64,000 bases of DNA from Pseudonocardia abyssalis. GTDB lineage: Bacteria > Actinomycetota > Actinomycetes > Mycobacteriales > Pseudonocardiaceae. Positions 38,671 through 47,797 of this stretch are shown piece after piece (within the stretch, counting starts at the first letter, position 1; the number at the start of each line of letters is the position of its first letter). The notes beneath the pieces are model-generated. The model ran no database searches, had not been told where the DNA came from, and saw only the letters and a list, made by a program, of their open reading frames with translations. Made by a program: the position numbers and the translations under genes. The DNA is taken from the NCBI RefSeq assembly GCF_019263705.2, contig NZ_JADQDK010000001.1, positions 5,704,001-5,768,000 on the forward strand, in the 5' to 3' direction.

Positions 38671-39943
38671 CGGGGGTGTCCAGGGGGTGGGCGATCTCGT
38701 CGCGATAGAGGCGCCACCCGAGGATCGCGGCGATCGCGAGGAACACCGGGATCGCCCCGACCAGCACGAACGTGACCGGCAGGCCCAGCGCGTCGCCGAC
38801 GGGGCCCGCGAGCGCCATCGACACCGGCATCAGGGCGAGCGAGACGAAGAAGTCGAGACTCGACACCCGGCCCAGCAGGTGCGGCGGCACCCGACGCTGC
38901 AGCAGGGTGCCCCAGATGACCTGGGCGACACCCCCCGTCACCCCGACGACGAACGCGGCCGCACCCATGACCCAGAGCCGGTCGGTCAGACCGATCACGG
39001 CGAGCGGGGCCGATCCCGCGCCCCACAGCAGCAGCATCCACGTGAGGTAGCGGCGGGGGAGCCGCCCCGCGGACGCCACCAGCGAACCGAGCACGCCACC
39101 GATGCCGTACGCGGCGAGCACGAAGGCGTACCCGGAGGGGCCGGCGCCGGTCTGGTCGCGCACGGCGAACGGCACCAGCACCTCGATCGGCCCGATGATC
39201 ACCAGCACCAGCAGGATCGCGAACGCGAGGGTCGCGAACAGCCAGCCGGTGCGCAGGAAGTAGGCGAAGCCCTCGCGCAGGTCGCCGAGCACGGAGCCGG
39301 TCCCGTCACCCGGGGCGGTCGGGAGCAGCCGGATCGGGAGCAGCGGGAGCAGTGCCAGCACGTAGCCGACCGCGGCACCGAGCAGCGCCGTGCCGGGCAC
39401 GAACGCGCCGACGAGCAGGCCCGCGAGCGCCGGGCCGAGCGCCTGCTGCGTGATGGGGCGCAGCATGCCCTCCACCCCGTTGGCGGCCAGCAGTTCGTCG
39501 GCGGGGAGCATCGTGGGGAGCACGGCGGAGTAGGCGGGGAAGAAGAACGCCTCGGCCGCGCCCACCACGAACGCGATCACGGCCAGGTGCCACAGCTGCA
39601 TCATCCCGGCGAGCGCGAGCCAGGCCGCGGTGCCCGCCGCCACGATCCGCACCGTCTCCACTGCGATCAGCACGAGCTGTCGGGGCAGCCGGTCGGCAGC
39701 GACGCCGCCGACCAGCACGCTCAGCACCAGTCCGAGGCCGGCCGCGGCGGCCACCAACGACAGCTCCGACGGCCCGCCGCCCAGCGCGATCACCTGGTAG
39801 ACGATCGCGACCAGCCACAGGCCGCTGGCGAACAGCGAGAAGCCCATCGACGTGGCGAGCAGGCGGTAGTCGCGGTGCCGGAACGGACGCAGCGGGCGGG
39901 GCAGGGTGCGCGGCACACGGGCGCCGGGCTGCTCGATGCTCAC
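38648..39943 (-). CDS. MFS exporter (EntS-like family)
   Basis: The 431-aa protein has about twelve hydrophobic helices, the loop 2-3 motif GGVAADRLPRQLVL and ALGPALAGLLVGA in the middle, matching the MFS_3/enterobactin-exporter group of drug or siderophore exporters. GTG start at 39943 with a GGGGGAGG stretch about 15 nt upstream. It is monocistronic; the substrate is unknown. Confidence 0.85.
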   Translation of the reverse strand: MSIEQPGARVPRTLPRPLRPFRHRDYRLLATSMGFSLFASGLWLVAIVYQVIALGGGPSELSLVAAAAGLGLVLSVLVGGVAADRLPRQLVLIAVETVRIVAAGTAAWLALAGMMQLWHLAVIAFVVGAAEAFFFPAYSAVLPTMLPADELLAANGVEGMLRPITQQALGPALAGLLVGAFVPGTALLGAAVGYVLALLPLLPIRLLPTAPGDGTGSVLGDLREGFAYFLRTGWLFATLAFAILLVLVIIGPIEVLVPFAVRDQTGAGPSGYAFVLAAYGIGGVLGSLVASAGRLPRRYLTWMLLLWGAGSAPLAVIGLTDRLWVMGAAAFVVGVTGGVAQVIWGTLLQRRVPPHLLGRVSSLDFFVSLALMPVSMALAGPVGDALGLPVTFVLVGAIPVFLAIAAILGWRLYRDEIAHPLDTPVSAAPAS

Positions 39944-40149
39944 GGTGCCAGCCCACCACCTCCCCCTGGGGCGGAGTCAACCGAGAAAGTCCCGGTCGGG
40001 GCCTCGACGGGCTATCGTCGGTGCAGCCGGTCGGACCACCGCGATGAGCCCCGTGAGGCCGCTTCTCCTGGTCGAACGCAGTTGCGCCGACGACCTCGAG
40101 CCCACCGCCGAGGACGTCGCGGCCGGGGCGCCCCTGCCCTGACCGCCGC
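39944..40149. other. Intergenic segment with a possible tiny ORF
   Basis: No firm gene is seen. A plus-strand ORF of 32 codons (40044-40142, starting MSPVRPLLLVERS) follows a TATCGT box at about 40014-40019. It may be spurious. Confidence 0.25.
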
Positions 40150-40440
40150 CCCTCACACCGGCGATGTGGGGGACCCCCGACGAGACCCGCACGCAGGGCC
40201 CAGCCCACGACCTCGGTCCGGTTGGCGCAGCCGGACTTGGTGAGGATGCTGCTGACTGATCATCAGGCGCAGCCCCACCTCGCGGTTGGTCAGGCCGCGG
40301 GCCAGCAACCGCAGCACCTCCAGCTCACGGGTGCTGAGCCCAGCGTCCGGCTGCGCGGTCGCCGGCTCGGGGAGCCGCGCCAGCTCGGCGGCCGCCTGCC
40401 GGCGCACCGCGGCGAGACCGTGGTGCTCGGCGAGATCGCC
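40150..40440 (-). pseudogene. Decayed LuxR-family regulator fragment
   Basis: On the minus strand LSTRELEVLRLLARGLTNREVGLRLMIS begins at about 40335 and is a LuxR-type helix-turn-helix. Near 40255 the frame shifts: the expected continuation SSILTKSGCANRTEVVGWALRAGLV lies in another frame with no timely stop. Only the last part of the preceding domain (AGDLAEHHGLAAVRRQAAAELA) remains, so most of the gene is gone. It abuts a second gene remnant on the other strand. Confidence 0.7.
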
Positions 40441-40460
40441 CGCGGTGCGTCGGCGGGGCG

Positions 40461-40798
40461 GTGGCCCTGGCCGGTGCGTACCGGTTCGTGCCGATGAAGC
40501 TGCGCTGCCTGGAGAAGTGCCGCACCCCGCGGATGTTCCTGTTCGCCCGCTGGCGCGGGGGCCGGCCGCCGCTCGACGCGCTCCGCCTCGGCGCGGCCCA
40601 CGGGCGGTTCTGCGTCGGCTGCTGCTGGGCGCTGATGCTGGTGATGCTCACGGCCGGGCTGCACAGCCTGCTGCCGACGGCCGGGCCGGCCGCGCTCGTG
40701 GCGGTGGGGAAGAACGCGTCGTGGGGGCCCGGGTCCGCGAACCGGTGGGTGTCCTGCTCCTCGGCCCCGCGGCGCTGGTCCTGGTGCTCCAGCACTGA
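40461..40798 (+). pseudogene. Decayed DUF2182 membrane-protein fragment
   Basis: The C-terminal part of a DUF2182 protein (predicted metal-binding membrane protein) is recognisable: [39 protein letters not shown]. The N-terminal half is missing, cut where the LuxR remnant begins. Near 40715-40725 a frameshift moves the ending ([20 protein letters not shown], stop 40796-40798) into another frame. Confidence 0.7.
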
Positions 40799-40854
40799 AC
40801 GGCCGATCCGCGGCCCGGCTTGTACCCCATGCGCAGGGGCCTCCGCAACCGTCG

Positions 40855-40860
40855 TACACT
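40855..40860 (+). promoter_or_regulatory. Likely infA operon -10 box
   Basis: TACACT in the context GTCGTACACTGG lies about 125 nt before infA, in the gap between the gene remnants and infA. No good -35 is seen at 17-18 bp. Confidence 0.45.
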
Positions 40861-40983
40861 GGTGTTTCGGCGCGCCCCTGCGCCGGTTCCGTCACGCCTG
40901 AGAGGGCCTTGCGGTCCCGGGCCTGTGGCGCTCCTGCACGAAGTTCCAGAGTACGCACACACCTGTCACGGATCGCGGAGGAC

Positions 40984-41205
40984 ATGGCCAAGAAGGACGG
41001 GGCGATCGAAGTCGAGGGCCGGGTCGTCGAACCCCTGCCGAACGCGATGTTCCGCGTGGAGCTGGAGAACGGGCACCGGGTCCTCGCCCACATCAGCGGC
41101 AAGATGCGGCAGCACTACATCCGGATCCTCCCCGAGGACCGGGTCGTCGTGGAGCTGTCTCCGTACGACCTCACCCGCGGCCGCATCGTCTACCGCTACA
41201 AGTGA
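40984..41205 (+). CDS. infA: Translation initiation factor IF-1
   Basis: This 73-aa OB-fold factor occupies the 30S A site. [30 protein letters not shown] and [25 protein letters not shown] are essentially invariant. The nearest purine-rich site, GGAGGA, ends only one base before the ATG, too close for normal pairing, so initiation here may be unusual. Confidence 0.98.
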   Translation: MAKKDGAIEVEGRVVEPLPNAMFRVELENGHRVLAHISGKMRQHYIRILPEDRVVVELSPYDLTRGRIVYRYK

Positions 41206-41230
41206 CCGACTCAACGAGAGAGCGACGGAC

Positions 41231-41344
41231 GTGAAGGTCCAGCCGAGCGTCAAGAAGATCTGCGACAAGTGCAAGGTGATCCGCCGTCACGGGCGGGTCA
41301 TGGTGATCTGCGAGAACCTGCGCCACAAGCAGCGTCAGGGCTGA
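41231..41344 (+). CDS. rpmJ: Ribosomal protein L36, zinc form
   Basis: The 37-aa L36 begins with [22 protein letters not shown]. Zinc ligands C11, C14, C27 and H32 are all present. It lies 25 nt after infA in the standard actinobacterial order. Confidence 0.96.
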   Translation: MKVQPSVKKICDKCKVIRRHGRVMVICENLRHKQRQG

Positions 41345-41513
41345 TCACCCGCAGTTCTTCGTCCCAGGACGCAGCAACACAGAGGAACCCGGCACACCTA
41401 CCGCGCCACACGGGCGCAACCCACCCCCGGAACCAGGCCGGGGCCCAGCCTCCACAGGACTGGGACGGGTGTCGGGCAGACCTGGAACAGGCATCGACAG
41501 GAGAAGCCGCCGC

Positions 41514-41894
41514 ATGGCACGTCTTTCCGGCGTCGACCTCCCCCGCGACAAGCGGATGGAGATCGCGCTCACCTACATCTTCGGGATCGGTCGCACCCGT
41601 TCCCTGGAGATCCTCGCCGCCACGGGCATCGACCGCGACCTGCGCTCGAAGGACCTGACCGACGACGATCTCACCAAGCTCCGCACGTACATCGAGGAGA
41701 ACCTGCGGGTCGAGGGTGACCTGCGCCGCGAGGTGCAGGCCGACATCCGCCGCAAGATCGAGATCGGCTGCTACCAGGGGATCCGGCACCGCCGGGGTCT
41801 GCCGGTGCGTGGCCAGCGCACCAAGACCAACGCCCGCGGCCGCAAGGGACCGAAGAAGACGGTCGCCGGCAAGAAGAAGGCAGGTAAGAAGTAA
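41514..41894 (+). CDS. rpsM: Ribosomal protein S13
   Basis: The 126-aa S13 is in the 30S head and contacts P-site t[25 protein letters not shown] and the C-terminal [22 protein letters not shown] are typical. I chose ATG 41514 with AGGAGA at 41499-41504; a GTG upstream adds unrelated residues. The 169-bp gap after rpmJ contains small stems only. The TAA overlaps the rpsK ATG. Confidence 0.98.
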   Translation: MARLSGVDLPRDKRMEIALTYIFGIGRTRSLEILAATGIDRDLRSKDLTDDDLTKLRTYIEENLRVEGDLRREVQADIRRKIEIGCYQGIRHRRGLPVRGQRTKTNARGRKGPKKTVAGKKKAGKK

Positions 41895-42301
41895 TGCCGC
41901 CCCGCACTCGCCAGCAGGCCGGACCCAAGAAGGTCCGTCGCAAGGAGAAGAAGAACGTCGCGCACGGGCATGCGCACATCAAGAGCACCTTCAACAACAC
42001 CATCGTGTCGATCACCGACCCGACCGGTGCCGTGATCGCGTGGGCCTCCGCAGGCCACGTCGGTTTCAAGGGCTCGCGCAAGTCCACGCCGTTCGCCGCC
42101 CAGATGGCCGCGGAGAGCTGCGCCCGCAAGGCCGCCGAGCACGGCATGAAGAAGGTCGACGTGTTCGTCAAGGGTCCCGGCTCCGGCCGCGAGACCGCGA
42201 TCCGTTCCCTCCAGGCCGCCGGCCTCGAGGTGGGCACCATCTCCGACGTCACCCCCCAGCCGCACAACGGCTGCCGGCCGCCCAAGCGGCGCCGGGTCTA
42301 G
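41894..42301 (+). CDS. rpsK: Ribosomal protein S11
   Basis: The 135-aa S11 lies on the 30S platform. It holds [24 protein letters not shown] and the C-terminal [19 protein letters not shown]. It is coupled to rpsM by TAATG. Confidence 0.98.
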   Translation: MPPRTRQQAGPKKVRRKEKKNVAHGHAHIKSTFNNTIVSITDPTGAVIAWASAGHVGFKGSRKSTPFAAQMAAESCARKAAEHGMKKVDVFVKGPGSGRETAIRSLQAAGLEVGTISDVTPQPHNGCRPPKRRRV

Positions 42302-42320
42302 GGAAAGGGAGTAACAGAAC

Positions 42321-42926
42321 ATGGCTCGTTACACCGGACCCATGACCCGCAAGTCCCGCCGGCTCAAGGTCGACCTCGTCGGCGGCGACCAGGCGTTCGA
42401 GCGTCGTCCCTACCCGCCCGGCCAGCACGGCCGGATCCGGATCAAGGAGACCGAGTACCTCCTGCAGATGCAGGAGAAGCAGAAGGCCCGTTTCGCGTAC
42501 GGCGTGCTGGAGAAGCAGTTCCGCCGCTACTACGAAGAGGCCAACCGTCGCCAGGGCAAGACCGGCGACAACCTGCTGCAGATCCTCGAGACCCGCCTCG
42601 ACAACGTCGTGTACCGCGCGGGCCTCGCCCGCACGCGGCGCATGGCCCGTCAGCTCGTGAACCACGGTCACTTCCTGGTCAACGGCCAGAAGGTCGACAT
42701 CCCGAGCTTCCGCGTCTCGCAGTACGACGTGATCGACGTCAAGCCGAAGTCGGTCAACACGGACCCGTTCGTCATCGCCCGGGAGCTCCTCGGCGACCGT
42801 CCGGTTCCGGCCTGGCTGCAGGTGGTTCCCTCGAGCCTGCGCATCCTGGTCCACCAGGTGCCCGAGCGTGCGCAGATCGACACGCAGGTCACCGAGCAGC
42901 TGATCGTCGAGCTCTACTCCAAGTAG
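42321..42926 (+). CDS. rpsD: Ribosomal protein S4
   Basis: The 201-aa S4 starts 30S assembly and in E. coli represses its own operon. MARYTGPMTRKSRRLKVDL and the S4 domain ETRLDNVVYRAGLARTRRMARQLVNHGHF are present. It has no N-terminal zinc cysteines. A strong hairpin follows, before rpoA. Confidence 0.98.
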   Translation: MARYTGPMTRKSRRLKVDLVGGDQAFERRPYPPGQHGRIRIKETEYLLQMQEKQKARFAYGVLEKQFRRYYEEANRRQGKTGDNLLQILETRLDNVVYRAGLARTRRMARQLVNHGHFLVNGQKVDIPSFRVSQYDVIDVKPKSVNTDPFVIARELLGDRPVPAWLQVVPSSLRILVHQVPERAQIDTQVTEQLIVELYSK

Positions 42927-42944
42927 CAGGTAGACGCTCGACAC

Positions 42945-42973
42945 CCCCCGGCCCCGAAGGGTGGGGCCGGGGG
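42945..42973 (+). terminator. Hairpin between rpsD and rpoA
   Basis: A perfect 11-bp stem (42945-42955 with 42963-42973) and 7-nt loop lie 18 nt after rpsD. It may attenuate readthrough and so set RpoA relative to the ribosomal proteins. Confidence 0.6.
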
Positions 42974-43028
42974 CTCTCCGCGGCATCAAATAGCGGTTGC
43001 CGTGGCGCCCTAAGGAGGCACAACACCC

Positions 43029-44075
43029 ATGCTGATCTCTCAGCGCCCCACCCTGGCCGAGGACTCGGTCGTCGACACCCGCTCCCGGTTCGTCATCGAG
43101 CCGCTGGAGCCCGGATTCGGCTACACGCTGGGCAACTCGCTCCGGCGCACGCTGCTGTCGTCCATCCCGGGCGCGGCCGTCACCAGCATCCGCATCGACG
43201 GCGTCCTGCACGAGTTCACCACCGTCCCGGGGGTGAAGGAGGACGTCACCGACATCATCCTGAACCTCAAGGAGCTGGTCGTGTCCTCCGAGGAGGACGA
43301 GCCGGTCACGATGTACCTGCGCAAGCAGGGGCCCGGCCCGGTCACCGCCGGTGACATCGTCCCGCCCGCGGGCGTCACCGTGCACAACCCGGACCTGCAC
43401 ATCGCCACGCTCAACGACAAGGGCCGCCTCGAGGTGGAGCTCGTCGTCGAGCGGGGTCGTGGCTACGTCCCGGCCATGCAGAACAAGGCCACCGGCGCCG
43501 AGATCGGCCGCATCCCGGTCGACTCGATCTACTCGCCGGTCCTCAAGGTGACCTACAAGGTCGAGGCCACCCGTGTCGAGCAGCGCACCGACTTCGACAA
43601 GCTGGTGCTCGACGTCGAGACGAAGCCCTCGATCACCCCTCGCGACGCGCTGGCCTCGGCCGGCAAGACGCTCGTCGAGCTGTTCGGGCTCGCCCGCGAG
43701 CTGAACGTCGACGCCGAGGGCATCGAGATCGGCCCCTCGCCGCAGGAGGCCGACACCATCGCGGCCTTCGCGATGCCGATCGAGGAGCTCGACCTCACGG
43801 TCCGCTCCTACAACTGTCTCAAGCGCGAGGGCATCCACACCGTGGGTGAGCTGGTGGGCCGGTCCGAGGCCGACCTGCTCGACATCCGCAACTTCGGGGC
43901 CAAGTCGATCGACGAGGTCAAGATGAAGCTCGTCGGCCTCGGGCTCGCGCTCAAGGACAGCCCGCCCGGATTCGACCCGTCGGCCGCGGCCGCCGAGTAC
44001 GGCTCCGACACCTACGACGCCGACCAGCCGTTCGGCGACGACGGCCAGGACTACGCAGAAACGGAGCAGCTGTAG
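43029..44075 (+). CDS. rpoA: RNA polymerase alpha subunit
   Basis: The 348-aa alpha subunit has an N-terminal assembly domain ([31 protein letters not shown]) and a C-terminal DNA- and activator-binding domain ([31 protein letters not shown]), with an acidic tail. AAGGAGG (43012-43018) lies 10 nt before the ATG. rplQ starts 2 nt after its stop. Confidence 0.98.
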   Translation: MLISQRPTLAEDSVVDTRSRFVIEPLEPGFGYTLGNSLRRTLLSSIPGAAVTSIRIDGVLHEFTTVPGVKEDVTDIILNLKELVVSSEEDEPVTMYLRKQGPGPVTAGDIVPPAGVTVHNPDLHIATLNDKGRLEVELVVERGRGYVPAMQNKATGAEIGRIPVDSIYSPVLKVTYKVEATRVEQRTDFDKLVLDVETKPSITPRDALASAGKTLVELFGLARELNVDAEGIEIGPSPQEADTIAAFAMPIEELDLTVRSYNCLKREGIHTVGELVGRSEADLLDIRNFGAKSIDEVKMKLVGLGLALKDSPPGFDPSAAAAEYGSDTYDADQPFGDDGQDYAETEQL

Positions 44076-44077
44076 CG

Positions 44078-44881
44078 ATGCCTCAGCCCACCAAGGGGGC
44101 CCGCCTCGGCGGCTCGCCCGCGCACCAGCGGCACATCCTGGCGAACCTGGCCACATCGCTGTTCGAGCACGGCAAGATCACGACGACCGAGGCCAAGGCG
44201 CGCAAGCTGCGCCCGTACGCCGAGCGTCTGATCACCAAGGCCAAGGTCGGTGACCTGCACAACCGTCGCGAGATCCAGAAGGTCATCCGCGACAAGACCA
44301 TCGTGCACCGCCTGCTCGCCGACATCGGCCCGTTCTTCGCCGACCGTCAGGGCGGGTACACCCGGATCACCAAGACACTGCCGCGCAAGGGCGACAACGC
44401 CCCCATGGCCGTGATCGAGCTGGTCCAGCAGAAGACGGTCACCGACGAGGCGAACCGCGCCCGCCGGGCCGCGGCCTCGCAGCAGGCCGCGTCCGAGGCG
44501 CCGGCCGACTCGCAGGAGACGGCCACCTCGCCGGCCGGAGAGGCGGCCGAGGAGGCTTCGGAGAAGGCGCTCGACGCCGCCGCCGAGGCCCCCGAGGGCA
44601 GCGAGACCCAGGAGAAGGCGCTCGAGGCGGCCGAGGCCGCCCAGGACGCCGCCGACTCCGTCGACGCGCCGTACGGCGAGGGCAGCCACGCCCCGCTGGC
44701 CGACGCGCAGGAGGCACCGGAGGGCTTCGACGTCAAGGGCAACGCCGACTCGATGCTCTACCACCTCCCGGGTACGCGGTTCTACGACAACACCGTCGCC
44801 GAGGTCTGGTTCGCCAGCGCCGAGGCCGCGGAGGCCGCCGGGTTCTCCCTGCCGAAGTCGCAGCAGAAGGACGAGTCCTGA
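44078..44881 (+). CDS. rplQ: Ribosomal protein L17 with extra C-terminal module
   Basis: L17 is a large-subunit protein near the tunnel exit. Residues 1 to about 120 are the normal L17 fold ([19 protein letters not shown]). The protein runs to 267 aa, more than twice the usual length. A long Ala/Glu-rich acidic linker (about 121-195) leads to a module at 196-267 ([30 protein letters not shown]) that is the same module found at the end of L4 in this window. The stop overlaps the likely CTG start of truA. Confidence 0.97.
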   Translation: MPQPTKGARLGGSPAHQRHILANLATSLFEHGKITTTEAKARKLRPYAERLITKAKVGDLHNRREIQKVIRDKTIVHRLLADIGPFFADRQGGYTRITKTLPRKGDNAPMAVIELVQQKTVTDEANRARRAAASQQAASEAPADSQETATSPAGEAAEEASEKALDAAAEAPEGSETQEKALEAAEAAQDAADSVDAPYGEGSHAPLADAQEAPEGFDVKGNADSMLYHLPGTRFYDNTVAEVWFASAEAAEAAGFSLPKSQQKDES

Positions 44882-45732
44882 GCCACCCGCTCCACACGAC
44901 CGAGCCCGCCGTCCGTCCGGACGGCGGGCTCGGTCGTTTCAGGCTGGACCTGTCCTACGACGGCACCGACTTCTCCGGGTGGGCGATGCAGCCCGGGCTG
45001 CGGACCGTCTGCGGGGTGCTGGTCGACGCGCTCTCGACGGTGCTGCGCGAGCCCGTCGCGGTCACGGTGGCGGGGCGCACCGACGCCGGGGTGCACGCCA
45101 CCGGACAGGTCGCGCACGCCGACCTCCCCGCCGACCCCGACACCGCGTGGCTGGTGCGCCGCCTCGCCCGGCTACTGCCCCCCGACGTGCGGGTCCGAGC
45201 CGTCACGCCCGTACCCCCGGCGTTCGACGCCCGGTTCGGGGCGCTGCGCCGGCACTACCGCTACCGCATTGCGACCGCCGCGCACGGGGCCGACCCGCTG
45301 CGCGCCCGCGACACCGTCTCCTGGCCGCACCCGGTCGACGTCGACGCCGTGAACGCGGCGTCCGCGCTGCTGCTCGGCGAGCACGACTTCGCTGCGTTCT
45401 GCAAGCGCCGCGACGGCGCCACCACGGTGCGGGCGCTGCAGGAGCTGCACTGGACGCCGGACGCCGACGGCGTCGTCACCGCGGCGGTGGCGGCCGACGC
45501 GTTCTGCCACTCGATGGTGCGCAGCCTGGTCGGTGCGCTGCTCGACGTGGGGCGCGGGCGGCGGTCGGTGGACTGGCCCGCAGCACTGCTGCTGCGCGGG
45601 GAACGGGCCAGCGAGGTGCCGGTGGCGCCCGCCCACGGCCTCACGCTGGTGGCGGTGGACTACCCCGCCGACGCCGACCTGGAGGCCCGGGCCGAGCGGA
45701 CCCGTCGGATCCGGGTGCCCGGCCAGACCTGA
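44878..45732 (+). CDS. truA: tRNA pseudouridine synthase A
   Basis: This enzyme makes pseudouridine at tRNA positions 38-40. The catalytic motif [15 protein letters not shown] is present, and the conserved N-terminal [15 protein letters not shown] is encoded from 44941. No ATG, GTG or TTG lies in frame before that segment; the first ATG (44986) would remove it. CTG 44878 forms a CTGA overlap with the rplQ stop and gives 284 aa, so I use it provisionally; CTG 44944 is another option. A terminator-like hairpin (44897-44936) lies inside the first codons if 44878 is right. Function is firm, start uncertain. Confidence 0.85.
   Translation: MSHPLHTTEPAVRPDGGLGRFRLDLSYDGTDFSGWAMQPGLRTVCGVLVDALSTVLREPVAVTVAGRTDAGVHATGQVAHADLPADPDTAWLVRRLARLLPPDVRVRAVTPVPPAFDARFGALRRHYRYRIATAAHGADPLRARDTVSWPHPVDVDAVNAASALLLGEHDFAAFCKRRDGATTVRALQELHWTPDADGVVTAAVAADAFCHSMVRSLVGALLDVGRGRRSVDWPAALLLRGERASEVPVAPAHGLTLVAVDYPADADLEARAERTRRIRVPGQT
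44897..44936 (+). terminator. Alpha operon terminator hairpin
   Basis: A perfect 18-bp stem (44897-44914 with 44919-44936) with a GTCC loop is followed directly by TTT. It is the strongest inverted repeat I found in the window and lies 16 nt after the rplQ stop. Confidence 0.8.
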
Positions 45733-45965
45733 CGCCGCGCGAGTTCCCCACTCCACGCCCGCGAGTCGCTGTTCCCACGCCCGCGAGTCGCGGCAACTCC
45801 GCCCGCGAGTCGCTGGATTCGCGCCCGCGAGTCGCTGGATTCGCGCCCGCGAGTCGCCGCAGGTCGGCCGCGGGCGTCAACTCTGGGTTACCGATGCCGT
45901 CGGGGAGGTCTGCGGAGGTCGGTGCGGTCGTAGCGTCGGGCCACCGACCTGCGGAGGGACTCCCG
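45733..45965. other. Intergenic region between truA and the permease operon
   Basis: It holds the 22-bp tandem array (45757-45866) and then a TAGCGT box (45931-45936) that may be the -10 of the permease operon, with GGAGGGA (45953-45959) as the ribosome-binding site. No gene is seen. Confidence 0.55.
45757..45866. repeat. Five tandem copies of a 22-bp repeat
   Basis: The 13-bp core GCCCGCGAGTCGC occurs at 45757, 45779, 45801, 45823 and 45845, exactly 22 bp apart. The 9 bp between cores vary, except that units 3 and 4 are identical over all 22 bp. Each core holds the small dyad GCGA-G-TCGC. A degenerate sixth copy may precede the array. It resembles intergenic palindromic repeats of actinobacteria, or a cluster of regulator sites spaced by about two DNA turns. 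Confidence 0.85.
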
Positions 45966-47357
45966 ATGACCGCCGAACCCACACCCGATCTCGCCCCCGC
46001 GTACGGCTCGAGGATCGTCGCGGTCGAACCGGGCAGCAACGGGCCCGTCGCCGCCTCCGAGCGTCACGGCCGGCCCCGGCAGCTGTTCTGGACCTGGACC
46101 TCGCCGAACCTCGAGTTCGCCACGATCTTCGTCGGCGTGCTGTCCGTGCAGGTGTTCGGGTTGACGTTCGGGCAGGCCGTCGCGGCGATCCTGCTCGGCA
46201 ACGGGATGGCCGGGATCGCGCACGGCGTGCTGTCGGCCCGCGCCCCGTCCGCCGGGGTGCCGCAGATGGTGCTGGGCCGCCTCGCGTTCGGCCATCGCGG
46301 CAACATCCTGCCCGCCGGGCTCATGACGATCACGTCGGGCTTCGGCTGGTTCGCGGTCAACAGCGTCAGCGCGTCGTTCGCGTTGAACTCCCTGACCGGG
46401 CTGCCCGCGCCGTTCTGGCTGGTGGTCGTGGTGCTGGTACAGGTCGGGGTCGCGTTCTTCGGGCACAACCTGGTGCAGGCGTTCGAGCGGGTGGCGTTCC
46501 CGGTGCTCGCGGTGGTGCTCGGGATCGGCGCGGTGATCGTGCTGACGTCGTCGGACCCGTCGTTCGTTCCCGTCGACGGCGGCACCGGCGGGATCGGCGG
46601 CTTCCTGCTGACGCTCGGCGCGGTGTTCGGCTACACCGCGGGCTGGAGCCCGTACGCCGCCGACTACGCCCGCTACCTCCCGGCCGACAGCCCGCGGCTG
46701 CCCGTCGGGCTCGCGGCGGGCGGCGGGCTGTTCGCGTCGACGTCGCTGCTGATGGTGGTCGGGGCGGCGTCGGTGAGCGCGGCGGTCGCGGCCGGGAGCG
46801 TGTCGGAGAACCCGACGAGTGCCTACGTCGGCATCCTGCCCGGTGCGCTGGCCGGGCTGACGCTGGTGGCGATCGCGTTGGGTGCGGTGGCGGCCAACGT
46901 CCTCAACGTCTACTCCGGGGCGATGGCGTTCCTGGCGATGGGCTTCCCGATCAGGCTGGAACGGGCGCGGGCCGTGGTCGCAGTGGCGTTCGGGATCGTC
47001 GGCTTCCTCATCGCGCTCGTGGCGCTCGGTGACGCGGCGGCGGGGTACGAGGGCTTCCTTCTGGTGATCGTCTACTGGGTGGGGCCGTGGCTCGGGGTGG
47101 TGCTGACCGACCAGTACCTGCGGCGGGGGACCGTGCCGGTCGAGACGTTCTACGACCGTTCCTTCCGCAACCCGGCGGGCCTGATCGCGCTGGTCGCGGG
47201 CATCGTCGTCTCGGTGGGGCTGTTCGCCAACCAGGCGCTGTTCACCGGTCTGGTGCCGCAGGTGCTGCCCGGCGTCGGCGACGTGACGTTCCTCGTGGGG
47301 ATCGCGGTGTCGGCGGGCTTGTACGCCGCGCTGTTCCGCCGGAGCATGGCCGGGTGA
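45966..47357 (+). CDS. NCS1-family cytosine/purine permease
   Basis: This 463-aa membrane protein has about twelve helices and is a nucleobase:cation symporter-1. The first helices after FWTWTSPNLEFATIFVGVLS and the GYTAGWSPYAADYARYLP signature are typical of cytosine/purine permeases. ATG 45966 has GGAGGGA 6 nt upstream. The stop overlaps the GTG of a cytosine-deaminase-like gene, so cytosine is the likely cargo. Confidence 0.88.
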   Translation: MTAEPTPDLAPAYGSRIVAVEPGSNGPVAASERHGRPRQLFWTWTSPNLEFATIFVGVLSVQVFGLTFGQAVAAILLGNGMAGIAHGVLSARAPSAGVPQMVLGRLAFGHRGNILPAGLMTITSGFGWFAVNSVSASFALNSLTGLPAPFWLVVVVLVQVGVAFFGHNLVQAFERVAFPVLAVVLGIGAVIVLTSSDPSFVPVDGGTGGIGGFLLTLGAVFGYTAGWSPYAADYARYLPADSPRLPVGLAAGGGLFASTSLLMVVGAASVSAAVAAGSVSENPTSAYVGILPGALAGLTLVAIALGAVAANVLNVYSGAMAFLAMGFPIRLERARAVVAVAFGIVGFLIALVALGDAAAGYEGFLLVIVYWVGPWLGVVLTDQYLRRGTVPVETFYDRSFRNPAGLIALVAGIVVSVGLFANQALFTGLVPQVLPGVGDVTFLVGIAVSAGLYAALFRRSMAG

Positions 47358-47797
47358 ACCCCGAGATGCTGGACGTCGCCGTCGCCGAGGCCCGGGCCGG
47401 GCTGGCCGAGGGCGGCATCCCGATCGGCGCGGCGCTCTTCGCGAGCGACGGCACACTGCTCGGTCGCGGCCACAACCGCCGCGTGCAGGACGGTGACCCG
47501 TCGATGCACGCCGAGACGGCCGCCTTCAGGGCCGCGGGGCGCCAGCGCGACTACCGGAAGACGATCATGGTGACGACGCTGTCGCCGTGCTGGTACTGCT
47601 CCGGGCTGGTGCGCCAGTTCGGGATCGGCGCGGTGCTCGTCGGTGAGGCGCAGACGTTCTCCGGAGGGCACGACTGGCTGGCCGAGCACGGCGTCGAGGT
47701 CACGGTGCTGGGTGACGAGCGCTGCGTCGGGCTGATGACCGACTTCGTCGCGGCCCGTCCGGAGCTGTGGTTCGAGGACATCGGGGAGGTTCCGTGA
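47354..47797 (+). CDS. Cytosine deaminase, yeast FCY1-like
   Basis: This 147-aa zinc deaminase of the CDA fold has H52-A-E54 and P-C79-W-Y-C82 as zinc and catalytic residues. Its length, the stretch EGGIPIGAALF and the C-terminal ending WFEDIGE match fungal cytosine deaminase rather than bacterial CodA, which is an unrelated amidohydrolase. It would turn cytosine into uracil and ammonia. A guanine or related nucleobase deaminase is a weaker alternative. It is coupled on both sides by GTGA overlaps. Confidence 0.82.
   Translation: MNPEMLDVAVAEARAGLAEGGIPIGAALFASDGTLLGRGHNRRVQDGDPSMHAETAAFRAAGRQRDYRKTIMVTTLSPCWYCSGLVRQFGIGAVLVGEAQTFSGGHDWLAEHGVEVTVLGDERCVGLMTDFVAARPELWFEDIGEVP

Noticed and set aside
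45757..45866. Possible CRISPR array
   Set aside because: The period is only 22 bp, with 9-bp variable parts, and no cas gene is near. The units are too short for repeats and spacers.
44979..45965. A truA-antiframe/permease fusion protein of 792 codons
   Set aside because: The upstream part is an alternative frame of truA and crosses the repeat array. The permease has its own ATG with GGAGGGA.
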